Assembly: GCF_900141825.1 (NCBI RefSeq)
Contig: NZ_FQYQ01000002.1
Location: 1 to 64,000 of the forward strand
Length of the DNA stretch: 64,000 nt
From: Pseudobutyrivibrio xylanivorans DSM 14809
GTDB lineage: Bacteria > Bacillota > Clostridia > Lachnospirales > Lachnospiraceae
Direction of reading: 5' to 3'
Under the pieces are notes generated by a model. The model was given only the letters and a program-made list of their open reading frames with translations. It made no database searches and had not been told where the DNA came from. Numbering within the stretch: the stretch's first letter is position 1; each line of letters starts with the position of its first letter. Below, piece by piece: positions 16,601 to 24,614 of the stretch. The translations under genes were made by a program, and so were the position numbers.

Positions 16601-16854
16601 GTCGCCAGGTTAACAAGATTACTCAGGAATCTCCAAACGTTATGGACTTAATCCTTGGTCACAAGATTGATCTTGTAATCGACACACCAACTCAGGGTCA
16701 CGGTGATAAGACAAGAGATGGATTCTTAATCAGAAGAAATGCCATCGAGACTGGTATCAACTGTATCACAGCTATGGATACCGCAGTGGCTCTTGCAACT
16801 TCACTTGAAAGTGCTACAACAGAGTACACACTTGTTGATGTAGCAAAGATATAA
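13654..16854 (+). CDS. carB: Carbamoyl-phosphate synthase large subunit
   Basis: 1066 residues, normal length. Two homologous ATP-grasp synthetase halves are visible, each opening with a KKVxVxGSGPIxIGQ motif (near residues 8 and 556), then NPRVSRSSALASKATGYP in the first and NPRSSRTVPYISKVTG in the second. The C-terminal MGS-like allosteric domain begins near 935 (KQMIITVKDADKPEAL) and would bind regulators such as UMP or ornithine. The first half phosphorylates bicarbonate and the second carbamate. It overlaps carA by 1 nt and ends at a strong terminator. Confidence 0.97.
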   Translation: MPKRSDIKKVMVIGSGPIVIGQAAEFDYAGTQACRSLKEEGMEVCLVNSNPATIMTDKEIADQVYIEPLTVDVLKQIIIKEKPDSLLPTLGGQAGLNLGMELAESGFLEEHGVKLIGTTAETIFRAEDRQAFKDTMEKLGEPVAASLVVNTVEDGIKFTNTIGYPVVLRPAYTLGGSGGGIAHNQTELVEILTNGLRLSRVHEVLVERCIAGWKEIEYEVMRDANGNCITVCNMENIDPVGVHTGDSIVVAPSQTLGDKEYQMLRTSALRIIDELGITGGCNVQYALHPESFEYCVIEVNPRVSRSSALASKATGYPIAKVAAKIALGYTLDEIPNAITKKTFASFEPMLDYCVVKIPRLPFDKFITATRALTTQMKATGEVMSICNNFEGALMKAIRSLEQHVDSLLSYDFCDMTDEELEEALTVVDDRRIYCIAEALRRGASYETIHNITKIDMWFIDKIKILVEMELRLQQEELTVELLKEAKRIEFPDNVIAHLNGKMTEEEVRKMRYDNGIVAAYKMVDTCAAEFDAMTPYYYSVYGSENEAVKTNDRKKVLVLGSGPIRIGQGVEFDYCSVHATWAFAKEGWETVIVNNNPETVSTDFDIADKLYFEPLTNEDVESIVNLEKPDGAIVQFGGQTAIKLTEHLMKIGVPILGTKAEDVDAAEDRELFDEILEKTQIPRAAGGTVFTAEEAKEVANRLGYPVLVRPSYVLGGQGMQIAFNDEEIEKFMDIINQIAQDHPILVDKYLQGKEIEVDAICDGENILIPGIMEHIERTGIHSGDSISVYPAHTINQDIKDKIVDYTERLAKALHVLGMINIQFIAMDGEVYVIEVNPRSSRTVPYISKVTGIPIVDLAAKAILGHKITDMGYKPGLQPEADYIAIKMPVFSFEKLRGAEISLGPEMKSTGECLGIAKTFEEALYKAFLGAGVVLPKHKQMIITVKDADKPEALEVAKRFEKLGYTIYATRSTAKYLQNGGVECRQVNKITQESPNVMDLILGHKIDLVIDTPTQGHGDKTRDGFLIRRNAIETGINCITAMDTAVALATSLESATTEYTLVDVAKI

Positions 16855-16867
16855 AAAGATAAAACTC

Positions 16868-16910
16868 AAAAGCTATCTTGTTCGATTTGAATGCAAGATA
16901 GCTTTTTTTT
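16868..16910 (+). terminator. Intrinsic terminator after carAB
   Basis: Stem AAAAGCTATCTTG/CAAGATAGCTTTT with a 13-nt loop and T8. Confidence 0.9.
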
Positions 16911-16942
16911 ATCAAAAAAATCCATAAGCACGGTTTAATTGC

Positions 16943-16971
16943 TTGACATATATATAAAGGGGTTGTATATT
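16943..16971 (+). promoter_or_regulatory. Promoter of the flavodoxin gene
   Basis: TTGACA at 16943-16948, exactly 17 bp, TATATT at 16966-16971. A second -10-like TATAAT at 17002-17007 lacks a good -35. Confidence 0.65.
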
Positions 16972-17036
16972 AAAAAATATAGATTGCGCACAATTAAATA
17001 GTATAATAAAAACGATTCACTCATAGGAGGTAAATT

Positions 17037-17426
17037 ATGGTTGCAGTTAGATACTATTCAAAATCAGGTAATACAAAGCTTCTTGCTGAGGCTATAGGAA
17101 GAGGTGCAGGTGTGCTTCCAATTTCTGTAGATGAGGACAGCGCAAAGATTACAGAAGATATAGATGTTTTATTTATCGGTGGCGCATTATATGCATATGG
17201 TCTTGATAAGGAGATGAACAACTACTTAGCAGGAATCGATGGAAAGAAAGTAAAGAAGGCAGTTGTATTTTCTACTTCTTGGATTTCAAAGCACTCAATA
17301 GATTTGATTAAGAAAGCACTTAAAGAAAAGGGAATCCAGGTAGAGGAAGAAGCCTGCTATTTTAGAAATAAACCAAATGATAATCAATTAAAGCAGGCTG
17401 AGGAATTTGCTAAAAAGTTCATATAA
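17037..17426 (+). CDS. Flavodoxin-like protein
   Basis: 129 residues with the FMN phosphate loop YYSKSGNTK (residues 6-14) and the following flavodoxin strands (DVLFIGGALYAYG). Slightly shorter than classical flavodoxins (about 140-150). Likely a one-electron carrier or FMN-dependent oxidoreductase partner. GGAGG lies 6 nt before the ATG. It is followed after 58 bp by an Fe-S aldo-keto reductase, so a small redox cluster is plausible, though physical partnership is inference. Confidence 0.85.
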   Translation: MVAVRYYSKSGNTKLLAEAIGRGAGVLPISVDEDSAKITEDIDVLFIGGALYAYGLDKEMNNYLAGIDGKKVKKAVVFSTSWISKHSIDLIKKALKEKGIQVEEEACYFRNKPNDNQLKQAEEFAKKFI

Positions 17427-17483
17427 GATTAATAAAAGGTTTTTGAAATCTAGTAGAATTACCTTTAAAAGGAGAAGGATGGG

Positions 17484-18659
17484 ATGAGATACAGAAATGA
17501 CAAAAATGGGGATGCTATTTCACAGCTAGGTTATGGCTGTATGAGGTTTACCAAAAAAGGCACTATAATTGACTATGAAAAAACTAAGGGTGAGATTTTA
17601 CATGCCATAGATTCCGGAATCAATTACTTCGATACAGCATATATCTATCCAGGTAGTGAGGAATGTTTAGGGCGTATTCTAGAGGAATCAAAGAATAGAG
17701 AAAAGGTAAAAATTGCCACAAAGCTGCCCCAGTATCTTATGCGTTCTGATAAGCAGATTGAAAAGACCTTTAAAGAGGAGCTTAGTCGCCTTCGAACCAC
17801 CTATATAGATTATTATTTGATGCACATGTTTACTGATTTCAGTGAATGGGAGCATCTTCAGACTCTAGGAATCGAACAGTGGATTAAAGATAAGAAGGAT
17901 TCTGGAGAGATTAGAAATATAGGTTTTTCTTATCATGGGGATACTGACATGTTCCTTAGGATTCTAAATGCATTTGATTGGGACTTCTGTCAGATTCAGT
18001 ATAATTATCTGGATGAAAATTCCCAGGCTGGAAAAAAAGGATTACATGCAGCAGCTGAAAAAGGTATTCCGGTAGTGATAATGGAGCCTCTTCGTGGAGG
18101 AAAGCTTGTAAATCTTCCTGAAAAAGCAAAGGAAGAACTTAGAAAGCATGATAAGAGCTATACTCCCGCAGAGCTTGGCTTAAAGTGGCTATGGAATCAG
18201 CCAGAGGTTACCTGTGTTTTATCAGGAATGAATTCCATTGAGATGCTTGATGAGAACATAAGGATTGCATCAGAAACTCAGGTTAATGATTTTACTGATG
18301 GCGATTTTGAATTAGTAGAGAAAATAAAAACTATCATCAAGGAGCGAGAAAAGGTAGGCTGTACTGGATGTAGATATTGTATGCCATGTCCTAAAGGTGT
18401 GGATATTCCAGGTAATTTCCATTACTACAATCTAATGTATATGGAGAAGAAATCAGCAGCCAGATTTGAGTTTGCTCAGAATATGGGCTTGAGGAAGGAG
18501 CCGGGATTTGCCAGTCAGTGTATTGGATGTGGCAAATGCGAACAGCACTGTCCTCAGCACATTAGCATCAGAGAAAAGTTAAAAGAAGCTGACAGGGATC
18601 TGAGACCCCTGCCATATAAAATTGGTATAGATATAGCTAGAAAGATCTTGGTAAAATAA
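17484..18659 (+). CDS. Aldo-keto reductase with ferredoxin-type Fe-S C-terminus
   Basis: 391 residues. Residues 1-280 are an aldo-keto reductase TIM barrel (LGYGCMRF, D49/Y53 in YFDTAYIYPGSEE, the Lys in KIATKLPQ, and YLMHMF with the active His). The C-terminal 110 residues carry two cysteine sets: CTGCRYCMPCPKGVDIPG (near 292) and CIGCGKCEQHCPQHI (near 344), typical of 4Fe-4S ferredoxin-like tails in anaerobe AKRs. It probably reduces carbonyls using NAD(P)H or ferredoxin; the substrate is unknown. The stop lies 1 bp from the end of the converging aldehyde dehydrogenase gene. Confidence 0.9.
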   Translation: MRYRNDKNGDAISQLGYGCMRFTKKGTIIDYEKTKGEILHAIDSGINYFDTAYIYPGSEECLGRILEESKNREKVKIATKLPQYLMRSDKQIEKTFKEELSRLRTTYIDYYLMHMFTDFSEWEHLQTLGIEQWIKDKKDSGEIRNIGFSYHGDTDMFLRILNAFDWDFCQIQYNYLDENSQAGKKGLHAAAEKGIPVVIMEPLRGGKLVNLPEKAKEELRKHDKSYTPAELGLKWLWNQPEVTCVLSGMNSIEMLDENIRIASETQVNDFTDGDFELVEKIKTIIKEREKVGCTGCRYCMPCPKGVDIPGNFHYYNLMYMEKKSAARFEFAQNMGLRKEPGFASQCIGCGKCEQHCPQHISIREKLKEADRDLRPLPYKIGIDIARKILVK

Positions 18660-18660
18660 C

Positions 18661-20064
18661 CTATCTTTCAAAGAGTTCGACAAGCTTATTTTTTCTATGA
18701 GAGTAAGGATGCTCTCTCATAGACAGATTAAATATGGTGGAACCAATTAGGACGGTCTGAGGATGGGTAAATTCCATAAAGCCCCATTTACCGTGGTAAG
18801 CACCCATTCCAGAATGTCCCACGCCATTAAATGGAACGCCCTTTACCATCATATGAAGGCATACTTCATTTATGCATCCTCCACCAAATTGAATTTTTTG
18901 CATCACATTTTTTGCCCAGGCTATGTCCTTCGTAAATACGTAGAGGGACAGTCCTTTTTCTCTTTTTGAAATAGTATCTAACAGTTCATCTATCTGGGAA
19001 TCTGTGAAAGGTACTATAGGAAGAAGAGGGCAGAACAGTTCCCGCCTAACAATTTCTTCATTAATATCTATTGGATATAAAATAGTAGGGGAGAATTTTA
19101 AAGTATCCCTATCCCCAAAACCTCCAAATACTATTTTTTCTTTATAAGCTTCTGCACTAGAAGCGCATTTGTTATAAGCTGCTTCATTTATAAGGTGTGG
19201 ATATTCTTCATTTAATGTAGCATTTTCACCAAGCTGATTTATGAAAGCCTGCTTTAGTTCTTCTATGAATGCCTCAGCTACCTCATTTGCCACAGCAACC
19301 TGATTTATATTGATACAGATTTGTCCACTGTTAAGAGCTTTGAAAAAGGCAATCTTTCTGGCGGCATCCTTTAGATTGGCATCCTTTCTGATAATGCACC
19401 AGTTTCCAGTTTCACCACCAAGCTCAAGAGCGGTAGAAGTAAGATTTTTAGCCGCTTCCTGAAGTACATGGACCCCAACCCTAGGAGAACCAGTGTAAAA
19501 TATTTTGTCAAAACGCTGAGCTAGACACATATCAGCAACATCATGGCCTCCATCTATGAGAGTGATGTATTCCTCTGAAAAAGTTTCACTTATTATTTCT
19601 TTTAAAGCTTTTGTGCAGGCAGGAGATTTTGAACTTGCCTTAATGATAGCGGTATTTCCTCCAGCTATAGCGGCAGTCAGTACACCAAGAGAAAGTATAA
19701 CAGGAAAATTAAATGGACTTATAATTAAAGAAACTCCGTATGGAACTTTGTATACCTTCGTAATAATGCTTGGAAAACAATGGATTCCACTAAAATGAGT
19801 TTCAGGCTTTGCCCATTTTTTTAATCCCTTAATAGTTTCATTTATTTCTAATATAAGACTTCCAATATCGCAAAAATAAGCTTCCATTGGAGCACGGCCT
19901 AAATCTTCAAAAAGTGCCTGCTCTAATTTTTCTCTATTACATATGACAGCCATTTTTAGTCTTTTTAATTTATCAAGACGCCAGTTTATGTCCAAGGTTG
20001 TTCCAGATAGAAAGAAAGCTCTTTGTGAATCGACTATTTTTTTGATATCTGAATTAGTGTACAT
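18661..20064 (-). CDS. Aldehyde dehydrogenase family protein
   Basis: 467 residues. It has the NAD(P)-dependent aldehyde dehydrogenase signature: SPFNFPVIL (near 116-124), the conserved Glu214 in TALELGG and the catalytic Cys250 in NSGQICIN. The short length without an N-terminal extension resembles the class 3 group acting on long-chain or aromatic aldehydes. One deviation is ELGGETGN where most members have ELGGKSP. AGGAAAC precedes the ATG on the minus strand. It converges with the Fe-S aldo-keto reductase, leaving no room for a dedicated terminator between them. Confidence 0.9.
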   Translation of the reverse strand: MYTNSDIKKIVDSQRAFFLSGTTLDINWRLDKLKRLKMAVICNREKLEQALFEDLGRAPMEAYFCDIGSLILEINETIKGLKKWAKPETHFSGIHCFPSIITKVYKVPYGVSLIISPFNFPVILSLGVLTAAIAGGNTAIIKASSKSPACTKALKEIISETFSEEYITLIDGGHDVADMCLAQRFDKIFYTGSPRVGVHVLQEAAKNLTSTALELGGETGNWCIIRKDANLKDAARKIAFFKALNSGQICININQVAVANEVAEAFIEELKQAFINQLGENATLNEEYPHLINEAAYNKCASSAEAYKEKIVFGGFGDRDTLKFSPTILYPIDINEEIVRRELFCPLLPIVPFTDSQIDELLDTISKREKGLSLYVFTKDIAWAKNVMQKIQFGGGCINEVCLHMMVKGVPFNGVGHSGMGAYHGKWGFMEFTHPQTVLIGSTIFNLSMREHPYSHRKNKLVELFER

Positions 20065-20366
20065 ATTGTTTCCTCATAGATTACTTTAAACTAAAGATTT
20101 GAAACAAACATTTTTGTTTGTATAAAGGTACTATATGTGTTCATATTACCACATAGATTATGGTATACCCTAAAATAATTGTGGAATATTTGTAAATTTT
20201 AAAAAAGGTTTATATTTTCCATAAAGACAAGGCCAAGTCTTAGCAATAATATTTGATTTTTAAATACAATCTGACAAAAATTGGAATAGAGCAGGACATT
20301 TTATTACGTATAATGCTAGAAATGATGTGATATTATAATAACATCTTAAAAAAGAGGAGAATAATA
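20065..20366. other. 302-bp divergent intergenic region
   Basis: AT-rich spacer between the divergent aldehyde dehydrogenase and esterase genes. It contains a 7-bp inverted repeat, ACAAACA-TTTT-TGTTTGT at 20104-20121, about 40 bp upstream of the dehydrogenase start, which could be a repressor site. TATAAT at 20309-20314 is a likely -10 for the esterase but has no good -35. No additional gene was seen. Confidence 0.45.
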
Positions 20367-21107
20367 ATGTATATTACAGATGATGGAATTAAGTTAAATG
20401 CTAAGCTTGATATGCCTGTAGGGGATGTAAAGAAATGTCCACTTTGCCTTGTGTTTCACGGATTTACAGGTCACATTGAGGAAGACCATATTGTTGCGGT
20501 AGCAAAGGGATTAAATGAAATCGGTGTTGCTACACTTAGAGTAGATTTATATGGCCATGGAAATAGCGATGGAGAATTCAGGGAGCACAATCTTTACAAG
20601 TGGCTCAATAATATTTTGGCTGTAGTAGATTATGCTAAGAAATTAGATTTTGTTACTGATATGTACATCTGCGGACACTCACAGGGAGGACTTGCTGTTA
20701 CACTTGCAGCAGCGATGTTAAGAGATACAGTAAAGGCTCTTATGCCACTTTCACCTGCTTACGTTATAATCAAGGGTGCAAAAGAGGGTGAATTATTAGG
20801 ACAGCCATTTGATCCAGAGAACATCCCAGATCAGCTGATTTCATGGGATGACAGAACCCTTAGCGGAAACTATATTAGAGTAGCTCAGTCAATTGATTTA
20901 GATGCAGCTATAAAGAAATTTAAAGGACCAGTTTTAATCGTACACGGAGATGCAGACGAGGCTGTGCCAGTGCAGGAAAGTATTGAAGCTGCAAAAAAGT
21001 TCTCTAATTGTAAATTAGAGTTAATAAAAGGCGAGGACCATTGTTATGGTAGCCATTTAGATTTAGTGGTAAAGGCTGTTCAGAATTTTGTTAGAGAGCT
21101 AGACTAG
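20367..21107 (+). CDS. Feruloyl/cinnamoyl esterase (Est1E-like alpha/beta hydrolase)
   Basis: 246 residues, no signal peptide. The nucleophile is Ser105 in CGHSQGG; Asp197 in HGDADEAVP and His225 in EDHCYGSH complete the triad. These three positions equal those I recall for Est1E, the Butyrivibrio proteoclasticus feruloyl esterase, and the N-terminal text (CPLCLVFHGFTGHIEE, ATLRVDLYGHGNSDG) is close to my memory of that protein. It would release ferulic or p-coumaric acid from arabinoxylan fragments in the cytoplasm, complementing the GH115 and GH10 enzymes further on. The recalled comparison should be confirmed by alignment. Confidence 0.85.
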   Translation: MYITDDGIKLNAKLDMPVGDVKKCPLCLVFHGFTGHIEEDHIVAVAKGLNEIGVATLRVDLYGHGNSDGEFREHNLYKWLNNILAVVDYAKKLDFVTDMYICGHSQGGLAVTLAAAMLRDTVKALMPLSPAYVIIKGAKEGELLGQPFDPENIPDQLISWDDRTLSGNYIRVAQSIDLDAAIKKFKGPVLIVHGDADEAVPVQESIEAAKKFSNCKLELIKGEDHCYGSHLDLVVKAVQNFVRELD

Positions 21108-21171
21108 AACCAAAGAAAATCAAACATTGGAGATAAAAAACCAAACATTGGAATGAATTAAGGAGTATCCT

Positions 21172-21870
21172 ATGGCGGGAATATTGTATGGAATAGGTGT
21201 AGGACCAGGTGATCCTGAGATGCTTACTCTTAGAGCAGTCAGGGCAATAAAAGAGGCGGATGTTATTTGTCTTCCAAAGGCAGATAAGTATGAGTGCCGT
21301 GCTTTTCAGATAGCACTTCCTGCAGTGCCAGAGCTAAAATATAAAAAAACAATAAGCTTTGATTTTGAAATGACAAGGGATGAAGATGCTCTTGTGAAGA
21401 TGCATGCAGAATTTTATGAGAAGTACAGGCAACTTATTATGGATGGCTATAACCTTGCCTTTCTTACCATTGGAGACCCCACAGTTTATTCAACATTTGG
21501 TTATATAATGAAGCTTGCAAAGAAGGATGGCATAGAAGTAGAGATTATTAATGGTATCACTTCTTTCTGTGGGTCTGCTGCAGCAGCAGGAATTCTTCTT
21601 AGCGAGAGAGATGAAAACATTCATATTATTTCTGGTCAGGGAAATCTGGATGAAGAGTTAAAGCTTTCTGGCACAAAAATAATTATGAAAAGTGGTAGAA
21701 ATGTGGCCAGTATTAAAGAACGTCTTCTTGAAAAGGAACAGGCTGATAAAATATCTGTATATGCGGTAGTAGACTGTGGCATGGAGACAGAGCAGATTTT
21801 TAATGGTGCAATTATGATTCCTGATGATTCTAAATATATGATGACAATCATTATTAAGGATAAGGTGTAA
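21172..21870 (+). CDS. cobI/cbiL: Precorrin-2/cobalt-factor II C20-methyltransferase
   Basis: 232 residues of the tetrapyrrole methylase fold: GIGVGPGDPEMLTLRAVRAI at the N-terminus (SAM loop), FLTIGDPTVYSTFGYI and GITSFCGSAAAAG, which identify the CobI/CbiL subgroup. It methylates C20 of precorrin-2 or cobalt-factor II with SAM in cobalamin synthesis. No other cobalamin gene is nearby and no cobalamin riboswitch is seen upstream, so it is separated from the rest of the pathway. The following gene begins 3 nt after its stop, indicating an operon with an uncharacterised protein. Confidence 0.9.
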   Translation: MAGILYGIGVGPGDPEMLTLRAVRAIKEADVICLPKADKYECRAFQIALPAVPELKYKKTISFDFEMTRDEDALVKMHAEFYEKYRQLIMDGYNLAFLTIGDPTVYSTFGYIMKLAKKDGIEVEIINGITSFCGSAAAAGILLSERDENIHIISGQGNLDEELKLSGTKIIMKSGRNVASIKERLLEKEQADKISVYAVVDCGMETEQIFNGAIMIPDDSKYMMTIIIKDKV

Positions 21871-21872
21871 AA

Positions 21873-22364
21873 TTGAAGGAATTCAACAAGGCTTTGGGGA
21901 ATTTCATAAATGATGCGGCTGCAGGTGGTGCAGTTCGTCATTTGGCTGATTTGGGATATTCCATCAGCAAAATAGCGGAGGAAATCAATTATCCTATTTC
22001 AAAGGAAAGAATTGCCCAGTACATGTGGGAGCATTATCTCAACATAGGTAAGATTTCTTTAGAGGAGCCAAAGCCTGTCTATGAAAAAGCATCCTTTGTA
22101 AAGGAACAGGATGAATTTGGGCGAATAAGCTTTAGAAGAGTTACTGAAACTGTTGATAATGCTGATAAAGAGTATGTCCAGTGTGAATTTGGTAAAGAGC
22201 TTTACAAGAATACAGAAGACTTTAAGGCATTTCTTGAAAGGCTAGAACCTGGGGACAGAGAGTATATTACTCTTATGCCATGGCCACTTACAACTGTATA
22301 TCATGAGCTTGATGAGAGAATGAAGCGGATAGTACTTGAAAAAGGACAATCATACAAAAAATAA
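21873..22364 (+). CDS. Uncharacterised protein coupled to cobI/cbiL
   Basis: 163 residues from a TTG start 3 nt after the upstream stop; AAGG at 21862-21865 gives a usable ribosome binding site inside the cobI end. I do not recognise the family. The first 60 residues read like a DNA-binding helical segment (VRHLADLGYSISKIAEEINY followed by SKERIAQYMWEHY); the rest is charged with no membrane segment or metal motif. Because of the tight coupling it may be expressed with the methyltransferase, but nothing in the sequence ties it to cobalamin chemistry. A terminator follows. Confidence 0.65.
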   Translation: MKEFNKALGNFINDAAAGGAVRHLADLGYSISKIAEEINYPISKERIAQYMWEHYLNIGKISLEEPKPVYEKASFVKEQDEFGRISFRRVTETVDNADKEYVQCEFGKELYKNTEDFKAFLERLEPGDREYITLMPWPLTTVYHELDERMKRIVLEKGQSYKK

Positions 22365-22379
22365 GTAGTATAATTAAGC

Positions 22380-22418
22380 AGGGGCTAGGGAGGATAATCT
22401 TTAGCCCTAATTTTTTTT
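22380..22418 (+). terminator. Intrinsic terminator
   Basis: Stem AGGGGCTA/TAGCCCT with a loop of about 14 nt and T8, just before the LrgA-like gene. Confidence 0.75.
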
Positions 22419-22432
22419 GAAGAGGTAGAGCA

Positions 22433-22792
22433 ATGAAGTTTTTAAAACAGTTTTTGATAATTTTAGCGATTTCACTGATTGGTGAAATTCTTAAAAGTGT
22501 TTTGCCATTCCCTATTCCAGCAAGTATTTATGGAATGGTGCTTATGTTTATTTTATTACTTACAGGTGTAATTAAGCTTGAGCAGGTTAGAGATGCAGGT
22601 AAATTTCTGATTGAAATCATGCCTGTTATGTTTATTCCAGCAGGAGTAGGTCTCATGTCTTCATGGAGCGTTCTTCAGCCTGTGCTTTTACCAGTTTCAG
22701 TTATTACCGTAATTACGATATTTACTGTTATGGCATCTACGGGAATTGTTTCCCAATTCATTATAAAGAAGAGTAAGGGGGAGACAAAATAA
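22433..22792 (+). CDS. CidA/LrgA family membrane protein
   Basis: 119 residues with four predicted membrane helices; the phrases LPFPIPASIYGMVLMFILLL and FLIEIMPVMFIPAGVGLM are family hallmarks. LrgA/CidA are holin-like membrane proteins that with LrgB/CidB affect murein hydrolase export, and in some bacteria act in pyruvate uptake. Its stop overlaps the start of the LrgB-type gene by 1 nt. Confidence 0.92.
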   Translation: MKFLKQFLIILAISLIGEILKSVLPFPIPASIYGMVLMFILLLTGVIKLEQVRDAGKFLIEIMPVMFIPAGVGLMSSWSVLQPVLLPVSVITVITIFTVMASTGIVSQFIIKKSKGETK

Positions 22793-23484
22793 TGAGTGAA
22801 TTTATGCAGACCAGTGCTTATGCTGGAGTCACAATCAGTCTTGTTGCATATGGTTTAGGTGCAGCGTTAAAGAAGAAGTTTGGATTTGGATTGTTTAATC
22901 CACTTCTTATTTCTATAGTAGTTACAATTCTTTTCCTTGTAGGTGGTCATGTTGATTATGAGACCTACAATGAAGGAGCAAAATATCTTAGCTGGTTTTT
23001 AACTCCAGCTACAGTATGTCTTGCCATTCCTCTTTATGAAGAGTGGGAGTTATTGAAGAACAATGCAAAGGCAGTTATCCTAGGAGTTACTTCAGGGGTT
23101 ATCACAAGCCTTGTTACAGTATTTGCTCTTTCAAAGCTTATGGGACTTGATCACGAAAATTATGTAACCCTTCTTCCAAAGTCTATCACTACAGCCATTG
23201 GAATGGGTGTATCTGAGGAGCTTGGTGGATATGTTACTATCACAGTTGCAGTTATTGTTATTACAGGCGTTCTTGGCAACATAATGGGTGAGTTCATTTG
23301 TAAGATTTTCAGAATCCACGAGCCTATTTCAAAGGGACTTGCATTTGGAACCGCTGCTCATGCCATTGGAACAGCAAAGGCTATGGAGATTGGTGACGTT
23401 GAAGGAGCTATGAGCTCTCTGTCAATCGCAGTAGCTGGTATACTAACTGTTCTACTTGCCTCTGTATTTGCAGGATTAATATAA
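22792..23484 (+). CDS. LrgB/CidB family membrane protein
   Basis: 230 residues and about six to seven membrane helices. Signatures: NPLLISIVVTILFL, LSWFLTPATVCLAIPLYE, LLPKSITTAIGMGVSEELGG and GLAFGTAAHAIGTAKAMEIG, all typical of LrgB. It acts with the preceding LrgA-like protein. No regulator such as LytTR is adjacent, though the pilus locus later in the window has a LytS-type kinase. Confidence 0.93.
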   Translation: MSEFMQTSAYAGVTISLVAYGLGAALKKKFGFGLFNPLLISIVVTILFLVGGHVDYETYNEGAKYLSWFLTPATVCLAIPLYEEWELLKNNAKAVILGVTSGVITSLVTVFALSKLMGLDHENYVTLLPKSITTAIGMGVSEELGGYVTITVAVIVITGVLGNIMGEFICKIFRIHEPISKGLAFGTAAHAIGTAKAMEIGDVEGAMSSLSIAVAGILTVLLASVFAGLI

Positions 23485-23599
23485 ATAATTCTGATTATAC
23501 TGTTTTTCTACACATGTTCTATTGCTGATTATTATTTCATTGAGATTGACATGGAATTAGTATTAAAATAATAGTAAAATATTGTGGGAGGATTCAGAG

Positions 23600-23890
23600 A
23601 TGACTAAACGAAATATTATGTCTGCTGAGGAAATAGTAGAGCGTGTAACAGCTATAGCCCACAAGTATAATGTTAAGAGATTAGATTTATTTGGTTCATT
23701 TGCAAGAGGAACACAGACAGAAACCAGTGATATAGATTTTATTATATATGGTTGTGAAGATATAAATGCTTTCGAAGAGGAAGTTGAAAATATTCCTACA
23801 CTCCGTAAAATAGATATATTCAATTATGATGAAGTGTGTAGCGAATACTTAAGAGAGGATATGGACAAATATGGAAAGCAAATATTTTAA
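23600..23890 (+). CDS. MNT-type nucleotidyltransferase (antitoxin of a MNT-HEPN pair)
   Basis: 96 residues. The motif LFGSFARGTQTETSDIDFII holds the GSxAR...SDxD catalytic signature of minimal nucleotidyltransferases, and a third Asp lies in KIDIF. The frame opens 18 nt earlier at a TTG, but GGGAGG at 23586-23591 lies 8 nt before the ATG at 23600, which is chosen. In characterised MNT-HEPN systems this protein AMPylates the HEPN toxin and neutralises it. It overlaps the HEPN gene by 20 nt. Confidence 0.85.
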   Translation: MTKRNIMSAEEIVERVTAIAHKYNVKRLDLFGSFARGTQTETSDIDFIIYGCEDINAFEEEVENIPTLRKIDIFNYDEVCSEYLREDMDKYGKQIF

Positions 23891-24275
23891 TAGATACCAG
23901 AGTTTGTGTAAAAGTCTAGCTAATTTAAGAATGTCCAGAGGTCAGGATAAAGATGCTCCATTTGTTCTACCAGCTACAGTCCAGAATTTCAATCTTACGT
24001 TTGATTTATCCTGGAAGGTAATGAAAGAGCTTGTAACACAGGAATTTGGTTTAACTGATTTTGCTGCAGGCTCACCAAGGGAGACACTTAAGTCTGCATT
24101 TTCTGTTGGACTAATAAATGATGACAGATGGATGGATATGTTAAGAGTCAGAAATACATTAGCACATGATTATGATGGCCAGGTTGCTCTTAGGTATTAT
24201 GATGATATAATTGGAGATTATTATGTGCTTATAGAATCGCTGGTTATGGACATCGAAAAATACTATAAGGAATAA
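23871..24275 (+). CDS. HEPN-domain protein (HI0074/HepT-like)
   Basis: 134 residues, all-helical. The R-x4-H motif of HEPN ribonucleases is visible in VRNTLAHDYDG, and the protein matches the nucleotidyltransferase-substrate-binding (HI0074) group. With the overlapping MNT gene it forms a likely type VII toxin-antitoxin module; the HEPN protein would be the RNase and the Tyr in the AHDY region a probable modification site. Whether it is toxic is not shown by sequence. Confidence 0.85.
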   Translation: MESKYFNRYQSLCKSLANLRMSRGQDKDAPFVLPATVQNFNLTFDLSWKVMKELVTQEFGLTDFAAGSPRETLKSAFSVGLINDDRWMDMLRVRNTLAHDYDGQVALRYYDDIIGDYYVLIESLVMDIEKYYKE

Positions 24276-24278
24276 AAT

Positions 24279-24312
24279 GGGAACTCTAGTAATACCTAGA
24301 GTTCCATTGTTT
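24279..24312 (+). terminator. Intrinsic terminator after the MNT-HEPN pair
   Basis: Perfect stem GGAACTCTAGG-type arms (24280-24290 with CCTAGAGTTCC at 24295-24305) with a 4-nt loop; the T tail is short and interrupted (ATTGTTT). Confidence 0.65.
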
Positions 24313-24331
24313 AATAGAAAGGATATACTTT

Positions 24332-24559
24332 ATGTCATATTTAATTAAAGATACTACAAGAGAAGAAAGAGAGCAGATTGTAAAGGATTCTCTTGGAAAT
24401 ATAGAGGCAAATTGTGATGGGTGCATGGCAGGTCTTGCAGAGATGTATCAGGAATACATTGAAGGAAAGAAGGAGCTTCGCGAAATTAACATGGAGTTCA
24501 ATGCCAGATACGTAAAAGATATGGATATGGAGTCACGTGGCGGCAGCTGCGTTATGTAA
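24332..24559 (+). CDS. Small conserved-looking protein with CxxC
   Basis: 75 residues, start ATG with AAAGGA 8 nt upstream. It is acidic and helical, with a C-D-G-C motif at residues 30-33 and a further Cys three residues from the C-terminus (GGSCVM). No signal peptide or membrane helix. I recall similar short proteins in Lachnospiraceae genomes but know no function. The paired cysteines could bind metal or be redox active; that is speculation. It lies between the MNT-HEPN pair and the GH27 gene. Confidence 0.6.
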   Translation: MSYLIKDTTREEREQIVKDSLGNIEANCDGCMAGLAEMYQEYIEGKKELREINMEFNARYVKDMDMESRGGSCVM

Positions 24560-24614
24560 ATAATATAAGGGTTTTACAGTTAACTAGTTTTTTTGCTTGA
24601 AGGAGAAGGATGAG

